DNA from: Actinophytocola sp035634895
Lineage (GTDB): Bacteria; Actinomycetota; Actinomycetes; Mycobacteriales; Pseudonocardiaceae
Direction of reading: 5' to 3'
Assembly (NCBI RefSeq): GCF_035634895.1
Contig: NZ_DASQCC010000192.1
Location: 1-64,000, forward strand
DNA length: 64,000 nucleotides
The notes under the pieces: generated by a model
The model's database searches: none
Told to the model about the DNA's origin: nothing
What the model saw: the letters and a program-made list of their open reading frames with translations, nothing else
Program-made: the position numbers and the translations under genes
In this document: one piece after another, positions 48,180 through 56,354 of the stretch
Layout: each line of letters starts with the position of its first letter
Numbering within the stretch: the first letter of the stretch is position 1

Positions 48180-48362
48180 ATGAACTCCACGACCCTGGGC
48201 CTGTCGACCGGTCTGGCGCTGGGCTTCGCCGGCGCCTTCGGCGGCTTCGGCGCGTTCCTCATCGTGCTCGTCCTCGGTGCGCTGGGCCTGGTCGTCGGGC
48301 GCGTCCTCGACGGCAAGCTCGACGTGTCCCAGCTGACCGGCGTCCGCCAAGACCGAGGCTAG
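48180..48362 (+). CDS. DUF2273-like small membrane protein
   Basis: 60 aa from ATG 48180 (MNSTTLGLSTGLALGFAGAF); AAGGAGAA lies upstream at long spacing. The frame is open from 48042 (GTGA overlap) but the extra part is low-complexity. One long Gly-rich helix pair GLALGFAGAFGGFGAFLIVLVLGALGLVVGRVLDG, then KLDVSQLTG. Small membrane proteins of this sort regularly accompany Asp23 and AmaP genes. Confidence 0.85.
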   Translation: MNSTTLGLSTGLALGFAGAFGGFGAFLIVLVLGALGLVVGRVLDGKLDVSQLTGVRQDRG

Positions 48363-48364
48363 CC

Positions 48365-48796
48365 ATGACCACCGCGACCATCCCGTCCGCCCTCCCGCGG
48401 CGACCCGATGCCGACCAGACCGGCAGCCAACACACCGCGCCGGACACCGGTCCCGACCTTCCCGGTCGGACCACCGTGGCCGACCGGGCGGTCGAACGCA
48501 CCGCCGTCCAGGCGATCACCGAGCTCGACAACGTCGGTGGCTCGGCACAGCGGCTCTTCGGCGCGCCGGCGGAGTCCCGCGCGGCGCAGGTCAGCGTCAC
48601 CAGCGACGACACGACCACGGCACTGCACGTCCGGCTCTCGATCGCCTACCCCGCCTCGGTGGCGCGCACCACCCACGAGGTTCGCGCCCATCTGATCCGG
48701 CGGCTGCGCGAGCTCACCGGCCTGGTGGTGACGCGAGTGGACATCACCGTCACCGCCTTCTACACCACCGCGCCGGAGCGGCGGCGAGTCCGATGA
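48365..48796 (+). CDS. Asp23/Gls24 family protein
   Basis: 143 aa, two bases after the DUF2273-like gene. Pro/Thr-rich start, then VADRAVERTAVQAITELDNVGGSAQRLFG and LHVRLSIAYPASVARTTHEVRAHLIRRLRELTGLVVTRVDITVTAFY. The domain is of the Asp23 type though its N-terminal strand part is shortened. Its stop overlaps the next start (ATGA). Confidence 0.85.
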   Translation: MTTATIPSALPRRPDADQTGSQHTAPDTGPDLPGRTTVADRAVERTAVQAITELDNVGGSAQRLFGAPAESRAAQVSVTSDDTTTALHVRLSIAYPASVARTTHEVRAHLIRRLRELTGLVVTRVDITVTAFYTTAPERRRVR

Positions 48797-49347
48797 GGCG
48801 CCTGCCCCGCCGCGCCATCCCCGCCACGGTCACCGCGCTGGTTCTGCTCGGTGCGGCCGTACTGACCGCGATCAGCGCGATCCAGCTGATCGCCGGCCGT
48901 CGACCGGTGATCAGCTACGCCGCGATCGCCGAGCGGGCACACGCCACACACTGGGACAGTCTCGTCGTCGCCGTCGGCGCCTGCCTCGTCGTGCTCATCG
49001 GGCTCATCCTGCTGGTCGCCGCGACGCTGCCCGGCCGGCCCACGGTCATTCCCTTGCAGGACAAGGAGAACGGCACCGGCACGGACACCGTCCTGAACAC
49101 CGGTGCGTCGCGGCGGAGTCTGCGCGCCACGCTGCGCGCGGCGGCGAACGCCGTCGACGGCGTCACCGCGACCACGCTGATGCTGCGCCGGAAGACGGTC
49201 ACCGCCGCGGTGCGCACCCATCGCACCACCCCCGCGGGGTTGGGCGAGGCCGTCCGGGCCGCCATCGGCCACCGCCTCGACCAGATCTCCCTGGACAGCC
49301 GCCCGGCGGTGCGGGTGCGGGTCATCGCGACCAGGAGCGGCTCATGA
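48793..49347 (+). CDS. DUF6286-like membrane protein of the Asp23 cassette
   Basis: 184 aa, ATGA overlap with the previous gene. Two membrane helices: TVTALVLLGAAVLTAISAIQLI (about 12-33) and VVAVGACLVVLIGLILLVAATLPG (about 55-80). After RPTVIPL comes a cytosolic Asp23-like strand-helix domain: RRSLRATLRAAANAVDGVTATTLMLRRKTVTAAVRT, EAVRAAIGHRLDQI. It resembles the actinobacterial DUF6286 partner of Asp23 proteins, presumably an anchor. Confidence 0.82.
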   Translation: MRRLPRRAIPATVTALVLLGAAVLTAISAIQLIAGRRPVISYAAIAERAHATHWDSLVVAVGACLVVLIGLILLVAATLPGRPTVIPLQDKENGTGTDTVLNTGASRRSLRATLRAAANAVDGVTATTLMLRRKTVTAAVRTHRTTPAGLGEAVRAAIGHRLDQISLDSRPAVRVRVIATRSGS

Positions 49348-49913
49348 CCGGCGTGAACCGGCCGGCCCGGCTCAACCGCTTCCTGCTCGCGGTCATCGGT
49401 GTCGCGCTGGTGATCGGCGGCGGGCTCGCCCTGGCCGCCAGCCTGGGCAGGCTGTCGGTCGACCCGGCCGCCGCACTCGTGTCCGGCACCGACCTCCCGC
49501 CCACCTGGGTGCTGTACGCCATCGCCGCGGGTGCCGTCGTCCTGGCCCTGCTGTGCCTGCGCTGGCTGGCCGCGCAGCTCGCGACGAAACCCAAGTCCCG
49601 GACGTGGCGGATCGCGGACGACGCCGAGGACGGCCACACCGAGCTCGCCGCCCGGATCGCCACCACACCGTTCACCGCCGAGATCGCCGAGTACCCCGGC
49701 ATCCACGCCGCGTACGCGGACCTCACCGGCGCCCGGCACGCCCCCACACTCGTCGTGGTCGTCACCACCGAACAGGACGCCGATCTCACCGACATCCGCC
49801 ACCGTCTCACCACCCACGGCCTTCCCCGGCTCCGCAACGCACTCGACCTCACCTCGTTGCCGGTGACCCTCGAGTTCCGGTTCACCACCCAGGCCGGCGC
49901 CCGGACGGCGTAA
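49344..49913 (+). CDS. AmaP-like membrane anchor for Asp23 proteins
   Basis: 189 aa, ATGA overlap. Helix RFLLAVIGVALVIGGGLALAASLG and helix VLYAIAAGAVVLALLCLRWLAAQL form a hairpin, then a soluble domain (EIAEYPGIHAAYADLTGARHAPTLVVVVTTEQDADL, HGLPRLRNALDLTSLPVTLEFRF). The double-helix hairpin followed by an alpha/beta domain is the layout of alkaline shock response anchor AmaP. Last gene of the cassette; the DUF5134 gene converges on it. Confidence 0.85.
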   Translation: MTGVNRPARLNRFLLAVIGVALVIGGGLALAASLGRLSVDPAAALVSGTDLPPTWVLYAIAAGAVVLALLCLRWLAAQLATKPKSRTWRIADDAEDGHTELAARIATTPFTAEIAEYPGIHAAYADLTGARHAPTLVVVVTTEQDADLTDIRHRLTTHGLPRLRNALDLTSLPVTLEFRFTTQAGARTA

Positions 49914-49944
49914 GGCCACCCGCACGCCCGGCATGCGCCACAAC

Positions 49945-50550
49945 TCACACGAGCACCGCCGCCATGAGCGCCATGCCGAGGCTCATGATCCCTTCCGCCG
50001 CGAGACCCGCGGTGGGCATCCGCAGCGTCTCCTCGTGGCGGCCGGCGTCGAACGCGCGGGCCAGCCAGGCGATACCGGCCACCAGGAACACCACGGCGAG
50101 CACGACGGCGACGAACACGACGTGCGCGGGCGTGTTCATGGTCATCGTCGCGCCGCCCATGTCGTGTCCGGCGTGCCCGCCGCCGGATGCCGTGCCCTCC
50201 ATGGTCATTCCGGCCATCACCGTCGGCATGACGAGCACCATCCACGCCATCCCGCCCATCATCAGCGCGTGGTGGGCCAGGGACCACCGGCCGTGCCCAC
50301 CTGCCCCGATCACGAGCATCCCGGCGAACCACACGGTCGCGGCGGTGAACAGGAACAGCTGCGGAACCCGCGCGAAGTCCATCCCGGCCGGCCACGCCAT
50401 CGCGATCATGCCCGCGCACATCAGACCGTGCAGCACGTCGCTGACGCGACTCCGTGCGGGACCCCGGGTGACGGCACGGAAGTCGCAGAAGACCCCGACG
50501 GCGGCGAACGCGATGGTCACGATCCAGCGCAGCATCAGTTCGGCGATCAC
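49945..50550 (-). CDS. DUF5134-family membrane protein
   Basis: 201 aa from GTG 50550, overlapping the stop of the PepSY gene (GTGA). Six to seven helices: LRWIVTIAFAAVGVFCDFRAV, VLHGLMCAGMIAMAWPAGMDF, LFLFTAATVWFAGMLVIG, WSLAHHALMMGGMAWMVLVM, HVVFVAVVLAVVFLVAGIAWL, GIMSLGMALMAAVLV. His- and Met-rich loops (GHAGHDMGGATMTM) could bind a metal such as copper. The coupling to a PepSY transporter-like protein supports a joint role in metal handling; inference. Confidence 0.85.
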   Translation of the reverse strand: MIAELMLRWIVTIAFAAVGVFCDFRAVTRGPARSRVSDVLHGLMCAGMIAMAWPAGMDFARVPQLFLFTAATVWFAGMLVIGAGGHGRWSLAHHALMMGGMAWMVLVMPTVMAGMTMEGTASGGGHAGHDMGGATMTMNTPAHVVFVAVVLAVVFLVAGIAWLARAFDAGRHEETLRMPTAGLAAEGIMSLGMALMAAVLV

Positions 50551-52004
50551 CGGGCCACCTCCTCGACACTGCCCACGGCGGCCTGACGCGTTCGCCGGCG
50601 GATGACCAGTCCGGCGAGGAGGTCGACGACCAGGAAGGCGGCCAGGCTGAGGCCGAGCAGGGGGAGGGCCCAGCCGAGCGCGACCACCGCCACGGCGCCG
50701 ATGGCGAGGGGGACGGACGGCAGGTTCCGCCAGGTGCTGCGGAGCGGTGGTGTGCCGAGGGGCCGGCGGCGGTCCGCCCTGGTGGGCCGGCGTTGCCACC
50801 ACATGCGGTAGCCCCAGAAGATCATGGCCAGCAGGCCGATCGCGGTCACGGCCAGTACGAGCTGGTTGGCGAGTCCGAAGAGGAGGCCCATATGGGCCTG
50901 GACGCCGAGCGTGGAGAGCTGGGCAAGCAGCGGTTGGTCCGCCCAGCGGACGTGGTCGGTGACCGCGAAGGTGCCGGGGTCGACCGCGACGGCGTCGTAG
51001 TGGACCGGCCAGACGTTGTCGGTCTGCGTGACGGTCCACGCCTCGCCCTCCGCGGCGGGCGTGATGTCCACGGGACCGCTCAGCCCCTGCTTGCGTGCCA
51101 CCGCCAACACGCTGTCCACATTGGACAGGTCGGCCGCGGCGGGTTCGCTGTCGCCGCCGCCGGTGTGCCCTTCGTGGGCGCTCGTGGTGAGGGTGGTGTC
51201 CGGTGCCTTCTTGGTGGAGTCGAACGCCTCCTGTACGAGGTCGAACCGGGCGCCGGCATAGGTCGACCAGGTCAGCCCGGTCGCGGACAGGACGAGCAGG
51301 ACGATCGCGATCCAGACGCCGGTGCTGGCGTGCCAGCCGCGGGTGCGGCGCACGCCGGCGTTGGCGCGGAGGTCGGGGCGGATCATGCGGCGTACCCGGC
51401 GGTGCCCGCGTTGGCGCCGCCACCACAGTGCGAGGCCGCCGAGCACCAGGACCCACAGCCAGCTCGCGGCGATCTCGGTGTAGATGCTGCCGAACTCGCC
51501 GAGCAGGAGGGTGCGGTGCAGTTCGTCCAGCCAGGTGGTGAGCGGCGTCGACCCGAACCACGTGGTGAGCGTGCCGCGGATCTGGCCGGTGTAGGGGTCG
51601 ACGTAGACCGTGCGGTTGTTCTCGCCGAGGTCGGGCACCGAGAACACGACCTTGGTCGTGGCGTCGGCCGCGGCCGGTGGGCTCACGGTGACGACGGTGC
51701 CGTCCGGCACGACGGCCCGCGCGGCGTCGACCTGTTCGGCCAGCGAGACCGTGGACGTACCCACCGCGGCGACGTGCAGGTGGTCGCCGTAGGCGATCTC
51801 GTCGAGCTGCGGGGTGACCGTGTAGGCCAGCCCGGTCAACGCCGCGACCACCAGGAACGGCGCCACGAACACGCCGACGTAGAAGTGCAGGCGGCGTAAC
51901 AGAGGTTCCAGCGACGGCGCTGAGCGGTCGCGCCGGGTGGCCGCCGGGTCGGCGACGGAGTCCGTCGGCTGCTCGGCGGGCGGGGACTGCGCGGTCGTTG
52001 ACAT
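50547..52004 (-). CDS. PepSY-associated transmembrane protein
   Basis: 485 aa from ATG 52004 (CTGGAG upstream). Helix RRLHFYVGVFVAPFLVVAALTGLAYTVTPQLDEIAYG opens the PepSY_TM domain, with DPYTGQIRGTLTTWFGSTPLTTWLDELHRTLLLGEFG, later WLWVLVLGGLALWWRRQRG, RGWHASTGVWIAIVLLVLSATGLTWS, a PepSY strand domain (SVLAVARKQGLSGPVDITPAA, VDPGTFAVTDHVRWADQPLLAQLSTLGVQAHMGLLFG) and further helices. His in LHF, DELHR, GWHAS and AHMGLLFG are positioned as haem or metal ligands. Such proteins serve in iron reduction. A shared 14-bp motif lies 115 bases upstream. Confidence 0.9.
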   Translation of the reverse strand: MSTTAQSPPAEQPTDSVADPAATRRDRSAPSLEPLLRRLHFYVGVFVAPFLVVAALTGLAYTVTPQLDEIAYGDHLHVAAVGTSTVSLAEQVDAARAVVPDGTVVTVSPPAAADATTKVVFSVPDLGENNRTVYVDPYTGQIRGTLTTWFGSTPLTTWLDELHRTLLLGEFGSIYTEIAASWLWVLVLGGLALWWRRQRGHRRVRRMIRPDLRANAGVRRTRGWHASTGVWIAIVLLVLSATGLTWSTYAGARFDLVQEAFDSTKKAPDTTLTTSAHEGHTGGGDSEPAAADLSNVDSVLAVARKQGLSGPVDITPAAEGEAWTVTQTDNVWPVHYDAVAVDPGTFAVTDHVRWADQPLLAQLSTLGVQAHMGLLFGLANQLVLAVTAIGLLAMIFWGYRMWWQRRPTRADRRRPLGTPPLRSTWRNLPSVPLAIGAVAVVALGWALPLLGLSLAAFLVVDLLAGLVIRRRTRQAAVGSVEEVAR

Positions 52005-52248
52005 GAGACAACTCCAGAAGTCCTCGGTGGACGGCCGGATGCCGTTCTTGGCACAAGGAGTCGTAACGGGACGCGTCAAAGTTCCCGGGATACCGCGACA
52101 GTCGACAAGCCAGCATCAAACATCGGATCTTTGCCCGCCGGGTATGGAACCGCTGCAAGGGACTTGCTAGAACGGAACGAGTCTCCCCAGTTGGCTTGCT
52201 GACGCCAGCAGGTCATCAGATGTCTGACCTGGCCGGCGCGCGGCAGGA
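52005..52248. other. Upstream region of the PepSY operon
   Basis: About 240 bases between the PepSY gene and the end of the glyoxalase gene, holding AACATCGGATCTTT at 52119-52132 and GTCAGCAAGCC-type dyads (CTGCTGGCGTCAGCAAG on the minus strand near 52200). No gene seen. Confidence 0.5.
52119..52132 (-). repeat. 14-bp motif copy 1 (AAAGATCCGATGTT, minus strand)
   Basis: Exact match, in the same orientation relative to the downstream gene, to the copy at 54593-54606. In both places the motif continues with TGATG or CGATG (AAAGATCCGATGTTYGATG). It lies 115 bases before the PepSY start. Confidence 0.8.
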
Positions 52249-52653
52249 TCAGGTCGAGGTGGCGGGGCCGAGGAGGTCCCAGCGGTTGCCGGCGATGTCG
52301 CGGAAGACGGCGACCTGGCCGTAGGGCTCGGTTCGGGGTTCGGTGAGGAACTCGACCCCGGCGGCACGCATGTGCCGGTAGGTGGTGTCGAAGTCGTCGA
52401 CCTGGAGGAAGAAGCCGACCCGGCCGGCGTGTTGGTCGCCGATCGCCGCCGTCTGGTGTTCGCCGTCGGCGCGGGCGAGGAGGATCCCGGTCTCCGCGCC
52501 CGGCGGGCGGACGACCACCCAGCGCTTGGCACGACCGTCGTTGGTGTGGGCCGGGGTGTCCTCGGCCAGCTCGAACCCCAGTGCGTGGGTGAAGAAGGCG
52601 ATCGCTTCGTCGTAGTCCTCGACGATGATCGCCGTCAGTCGCAGGAACGCCAT
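52249..52653 (-). CDS. Glyoxalase/bleomycin-resistance (VOC) family protein
   Basis: 134 aa from ATG 52653. VOC fold: LRLTAIIVEDYDEAIAFFTHALGFELAEDTP, KRWVVVRPPGAETGILLA, VGFFLQVDDFDTTYRHMRAAGVEFLTEPRTEPYGQVAVFRDIAGNRWDLLGP. Paired beta-alpha-beta modules with the usual late Glu replaced in part. Substrate unknown; many are lyases or drug-binding proteins. It lies 50 bases downstream of the GH13 gene on the same strand. Confidence 0.92.
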   Translation of the reverse strand: MAFLRLTAIIVEDYDEAIAFFTHALGFELAEDTPAHTNDGRAKRWVVVRPPGAETGILLARADGEHQTAAIGDQHAGRVGFFLQVDDFDTTYRHMRAAGVEFLTEPRTEPYGQVAVFRDIAGNRWDLLGPATST

Positions 52654-52703
52654 GAAGGTGATGATCCCGCATTCGGCCGGAGCCGCTCGCCGCCAGGCAC
52701 CGC

Positions 52704-54323
52704 TCAGTGGTGTCCGTGGGCGCGGAACCAGCGGAAGCCGTACGGCTCGACGGTGATCTTCTCTCCTGGTTCGGCGTCGCGATCGCCGAAGAGGTCCGCC
52801 AGCCCGGTGCAGTTCTTCGGCAGGGGCGCGGTCGCCGGTTCGTCGCCGAGGTTGTGTACGGCGACGACGGCCGTGCCGTCCCACACGCAACGGTGGACGA
52901 GGACCGATCCCTTGGTGTGCAGGAGTTCCAGCCGGCCCCAGCCGAACTCCGGGCATTCCTTGCGTTGGCGGATCAGCCGTTCCATCCAGTTCAGCATCGA
53001 GTGCGGGTCGCGCCGCTGGTCGGCGACGTTCGCCGTGTGGTTCTCCGGTAGTGGGCGGCACAGGCGGGCGCCCTCGGGTGCGGTCGAGAATCCCGCGTGG
53101 GTACCGCCCGACCACTGCATGGGCGTGCGTGAGCTGAGCCGGCCCTCGATGTCCAGGTTCTCGACCATGCCGATCTCCTCGCCGTAGAACAGCGCGGGGG
53201 TGCCGGGCAGCGAGAACATCAGGGAGTACACGAGACGGACGCGATCCTCGTCGAGGTCCACCATGGACGGGAGCCTGCGCCGCAGACCGCGGCCGTAGAG
53301 CTGCATCCCTTCGTCCGGACCGAACGCCGCGAAGACCTCCGCGCGTTCGGCGTCGCTGAGCTGGTCGAGGCTCAGCTCGTCGTGGTTGCGCACGAAGTTG
53401 GCCCACTGGCACTCGGACGAGATGTCCGGCAGCTCCTTCAGAACCTTGGCCAGCGACGCGACCTTGCGGCGCGCGAGTGCCAGGTACATGGCCTGGTTGA
53501 GCCGGAAGTTGAACATCATGTTGAGCTCGTCGCCGTGGTCGCCGAAGAACTCGACACCCTTGTCGTACGGGAGGTTGACCTCGCCCAGCAGCACCGCTTC
53601 GCCATGGCGGCGGGTGAGGAACGCGCTGAGCTCACGCAGCAGCGCATGCGGGTCCTTGCCCCCTGCCGCCGCCCCGCTCACCTCCTCCAGCAGGAACGGG
53701 ACCGCGTCGACGCGGTAGCCGGTCACGCCGAGCGCCAGCCAGAACGCCCCGATCTTCGCGATCTCGTCCCGTACGGCCGGGTTGGCGGTGTTGAGGTCCG
53801 GCTGCTCGGCGTAGAACCGGTGGAAGTACCAGCGCTGCGCCTGTTCGTCCCAGGCCCAGTTCGACGTCTCCTCACCGGGGAAGACGATCTCCTGTTCGCC
53901 CTCCGGCCGCTCGTCCTGCCAGACGTAGTAGTCGTGGTAGGGCGCGTCGCGGCCCTTGCGTGCCGACTGGAACCACCTGTGCTGGTGCGAGGTGTGGTTG
54001 ACGACCAGGTCGATGATCACCCGGATGCCGCGGTCGTGGGCGGTGCGCAGCAGCTCGGCGAAGTCGCCGAGGTTCCCCAGCTTCTCGTCCACCGCGTAGA
54101 AGTCGCTGATGTCGTACCCGTCGTCGCGTTCCGGCGACGGGTAGCAGGGCATGAGCCACAGGCAGGTGACGCCGAGGCCGGCGAGGTAGTCGATGCGGTC
54201 GGTGAGCCCGACGAGGTCGCCGCAGCCGTCACCGTTCGAGTCGACGAAGGTCTGCACGTCCAGGCAGTAGATGACCGCGTTCTTCCACCACAGGTCGCTG
54301 GTCGCGGTGCGCTTGCCGGTCAT
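52704..54323 (-). CDS. GH13 alpha-amylase family enzyme (trehalose synthase/isomaltase-like)
   Basis: 539 aa from ATG 54323. Begins DLWWKNAVIYCLDVQTFVDSNGDGCGDLVGLTDRIDYLAGLGVTCLWL. Conserved regions: DLVVNHTS (I), GYRVDAVPFLLEE with nucleophile Asp near 206 (II), LLGEVNLP with acid Glu near 248 (III), FVRNHDELSL with Asp near 315 (IV). C-terminal beta domain ends EPYGFRWFRAHG. It acts on alpha-glucosidic bonds: hydrolysis or isomerisation of maltose/trehalose. No signal peptide. A decayed luciferase-like gene sits directly upstream. Confidence 0.93.
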   Translation of the reverse strand: MTGKRTATSDLWWKNAVIYCLDVQTFVDSNGDGCGDLVGLTDRIDYLAGLGVTCLWLMPCYPSPERDDGYDISDFYAVDEKLGNLGDFAELLRTAHDRGIRVIIDLVVNHTSHQHRWFQSARKGRDAPYHDYYVWQDERPEGEQEIVFPGEETSNWAWDEQAQRWYFHRFYAEQPDLNTANPAVRDEIAKIGAFWLALGVTGYRVDAVPFLLEEVSGAAAGGKDPHALLRELSAFLTRRHGEAVLLGEVNLPYDKGVEFFGDHGDELNMMFNFRLNQAMYLALARRKVASLAKVLKELPDISSECQWANFVRNHDELSLDQLSDAERAEVFAAFGPDEGMQLYGRGLRRRLPSMVDLDEDRVRLVYSLMFSLPGTPALFYGEEIGMVENLDIEGRLSSRTPMQWSGGTHAGFSTAPEGARLCRPLPENHTANVADQRRDPHSMLNWMERLIRQRKECPEFGWGRLELLHTKGSVLVHRCVWDGTAVVAVHNLGDEPATAPLPKNCTGLADLFGDRDAEPGEKITVEPYGFRWFRAHGHH

Positions 54324-54493
54324 GACGCCGGGGCCCACGGTCGCGCCCTGCCGCCGCCGGCCGGCAGCGCACCCATCGAATGGTCGGACGACCACGCTGC
54401 CGGGAACCTCACCGCCCGCGTGTGCGCGAGCTCGGTGCGCGACCGGCTCGACGGGATCTGCTCGTGCGTGGCGTACCACCCTGCGACCGGCAT
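54320..54493 (-). pseudogene. Remnant of a luciferase-like (LLM class) oxidoreductase gene
   Basis: The minus-strand frame from ATG 54493 reads MPVAGWYATHEQIPSSRSRT, then ELAHTRAVRFPAAWSSDHSM. This matches the start of LLM enzymes of the TIGR03885 kind (G(F/W)xASHEQ...P, then AGFDAA.xSDH), which are about 320 residues long. Here the frame stops at 54320 after 57 codons. Such genes commonly accompany GH13/trehalose synthase-like genes, and this one lies directly against the GH13 start. It appears to have been truncated by deletion. Confidence 0.65.
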
Positions 54494-54748
54494 GGACCAG
54501 CCCTTTCGGTCGACGGCGCGGACCACCCAGACATGCCCACTGTCCCGCCGGCCAAACCCCGGCCAGCACACCACGCTTGCCGCGTGCCGCGAAAAGATCC
54601 GATGTTCGATGGAGGACGTTGGAATACGGATCGCTTTGCGAGAGGGAGAGGTCAACCTCCCGGACGTTGGCGGCGCCCTTTCCTCAACTCCCTTTTGTCT
54701 CGGGAAGGATGATGACGCCGCCCCGGCGACACACCACAATGTTGGCTT
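54324..54748. other. Divergent region between the GH13 and flavin monooxygenase genes
   Basis: About 425 bases with the luciferase remnant at the left, the second copy of the 14-bp motif at 54593 and, at the right, the likely promoter of the monooxygenase (CACAAT at 54734-54739 just before the GTG start). AATGTTGG occurs twice (about 54738 and 54753). No intact gene seen. Confidence 0.5.
54593..54606 (+). repeat. 14-bp motif copy 2 (AAAGATCCGATGTT)
   Basis: Same sequence and relative orientation as the copy upstream of the PepSY gene. Here it lies 143 bases before the flavin monooxygenase start. Confidence 0.8.
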
Positions 54749-56248
54749 GTGAATGTTGGAGTAGCGACGAGACGCGGCCGGGTTGGCGTCATCGGGGCCG
54801 GGGTCGCGGGGTTGGCCACCGCCAAGGTGCTCGGGCAGGTCGGGTTCGACGTCGTTGTCTTCGACAAGTCACCCGATGTCGGCGGCGTGTGGAGTCGGAC
54901 TCGACGGTATCCGGGGCTGATCACCCAGAATCCCAAGGAGCAGTATGCCTTCACGGATTTCCCCATGCCGGCCGAGTTTCCCGAATGGCCGTCGGGGGAG
55001 CAGGTCCAGTCGTATCTGGCCGCCTATGCGGAGGCGTTCTCGCTCCCTGTGCGGTTGAACACCGAGGTCACGGCCGTTTACCCGAGCGGGGACGGCTGGG
55101 TGGTCGAGGCCGGCGGCGTCGAGCGGTTCGACCAGGTCGTCGTGTGCAACGGGGTGTTGTCCGAGCCCACCGTGCCGGCGTATCCCGGGCTGGACGAGTT
55201 CACCGCCGCCGGCGGTGAACTGTGTGCGGGCACGGAGTTCCACGACGTCGACCGCGCGCGTGGCAGGCATGTCCTCGTCGTCGGGTACGGCAAGACGGCC
55301 TGTGACGTCACGGTGCCGATCAGCGAGGTCGCCGCCAGCACCACCGTGATCGCCCGGCACCTGGTCTGGAAGATGCCTCGCTGGGTCGGTGGGCGGGTCA
55401 ACTTCAAGAAGCTGATGCTCACCCGCATGGGCGAGGCCCTCTTCCGCTACCCGCGGCCCTGGCTCGTCGAGAGGTTCCTCCACGGGCCCGCGAACCGCCA
55501 GCGGCGCCGGATGCTCAACAACATCGGTGACGTCTCCGTGCGGCAGTTCAGGCTCGACGAGCTCGGGCTCGTGCCGCCCGGACGCATGGAGGACATCATC
55601 CGCGGCGCCACCGGCCTGGCGTCCGAGGGGTTCTTCGAGGGTGTCGCCGACGGCAGCATCGTCGTGCGCCGCGAGCGCACGATCACCCGCCTGCTGGCCG
55701 ACGGCAACGGACCGGCCGCACAGCTCAGCGACGGCACCATCCTCCCCGCGGAGCTCATCGTGTGCGCGACCGGGTTCAGGCGGAGCGTGCCCTTCCTGAC
55801 CGACGCCGTCCGGGAGCGCCTGCTCGACGCGCGCGGGAACTTCCTGCTGTACCGGCACATCCGCCCCGTCGACGTCCCGGGACTGTACTTCAACGGCTAC
55901 AACTCGTCCTTCTTCTGCACCCTCAACTCCGAGATGGCCGCCGTGTGGATCGCCGCCGACCTCGCCGGCGCTGTCCCCCTCCCCGAACCGGCCGCCATGC
56001 GTCGCGCCGTCGCCGACCAACTGTCCTTCTTGGACGAGACGCTCGGCGACGAGCACCGCCAGGGCACCAAGATCATCCCGTTCTCCCTGCACAACGTGGA
56101 CGAGCTGCTCAACGAGATCAGGCTGAACATCCCGGCACGCGTTCGCGCCACGCACTGGTTCGCGCCGGTGAACCCCGCCGACTACCGCCACGTCACGCCG
56201 AACCTGGTCCGCCTGCTGACCGGCGGACGCGCGGCGGCACGAGGGTGA
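54749..56248 (+). CDS. Flavin-containing monooxygenase (FMO/Baeyer-Villiger type)
   Basis: 499 aa from GTG 54749 (ATG 54754 is out of frame). FAD motif VGVIGAGVAGLATAKVLGQVGF, GVWSRTRRYPGLITQNPKEQYAFTDFPMP, NADPH motif VLVVGYGKTACDVTVPISEVA, ATGFRRSVPFL near the C-terminal third. The exact FMO fingerprint FxGxxxHxxxY reads GTEFHDVDR here. It hydroxylates N or S or inserts oxygen next to a carbonyl. The short -10-like CACAAT seven bases before the GTG suggests a leaderless transcript. Confidence 0.9.
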   Translation: MNVGVATRRGRVGVIGAGVAGLATAKVLGQVGFDVVVFDKSPDVGGVWSRTRRYPGLITQNPKEQYAFTDFPMPAEFPEWPSGEQVQSYLAAYAEAFSLPVRLNTEVTAVYPSGDGWVVEAGGVERFDQVVVCNGVLSEPTVPAYPGLDEFTAAGGELCAGTEFHDVDRARGRHVLVVGYGKTACDVTVPISEVAASTTVIARHLVWKMPRWVGGRVNFKKLMLTRMGEALFRYPRPWLVERFLHGPANRQRRRMLNNIGDVSVRQFRLDELGLVPPGRMEDIIRGATGLASEGFFEGVADGSIVVRRERTITRLLADGNGPAAQLSDGTILPAELIVCATGFRRSVPFLTDAVRERLLDARGNFLLYRHIRPVDVPGLYFNGYNSSFFCTLNSEMAAVWIAADLAGAVPLPEPAAMRRAVADQLSFLDETLGDEHRQGTKIIPFSLHNVDELLNEIRLNIPARVRATHWFAPVNPADYRHVTPNLVRLLTGGRAAARG

Positions 56249-56354
56249 ACGACCGCCGGTCCGCCCCGAGTTCGGCACGTGCCCCGCGAGGCGCACTCGC
56301 GAGGAGGATTCGACTCCACCGGTAGCGCAGTCGTCGAACGGGTCCTGTGACGAG

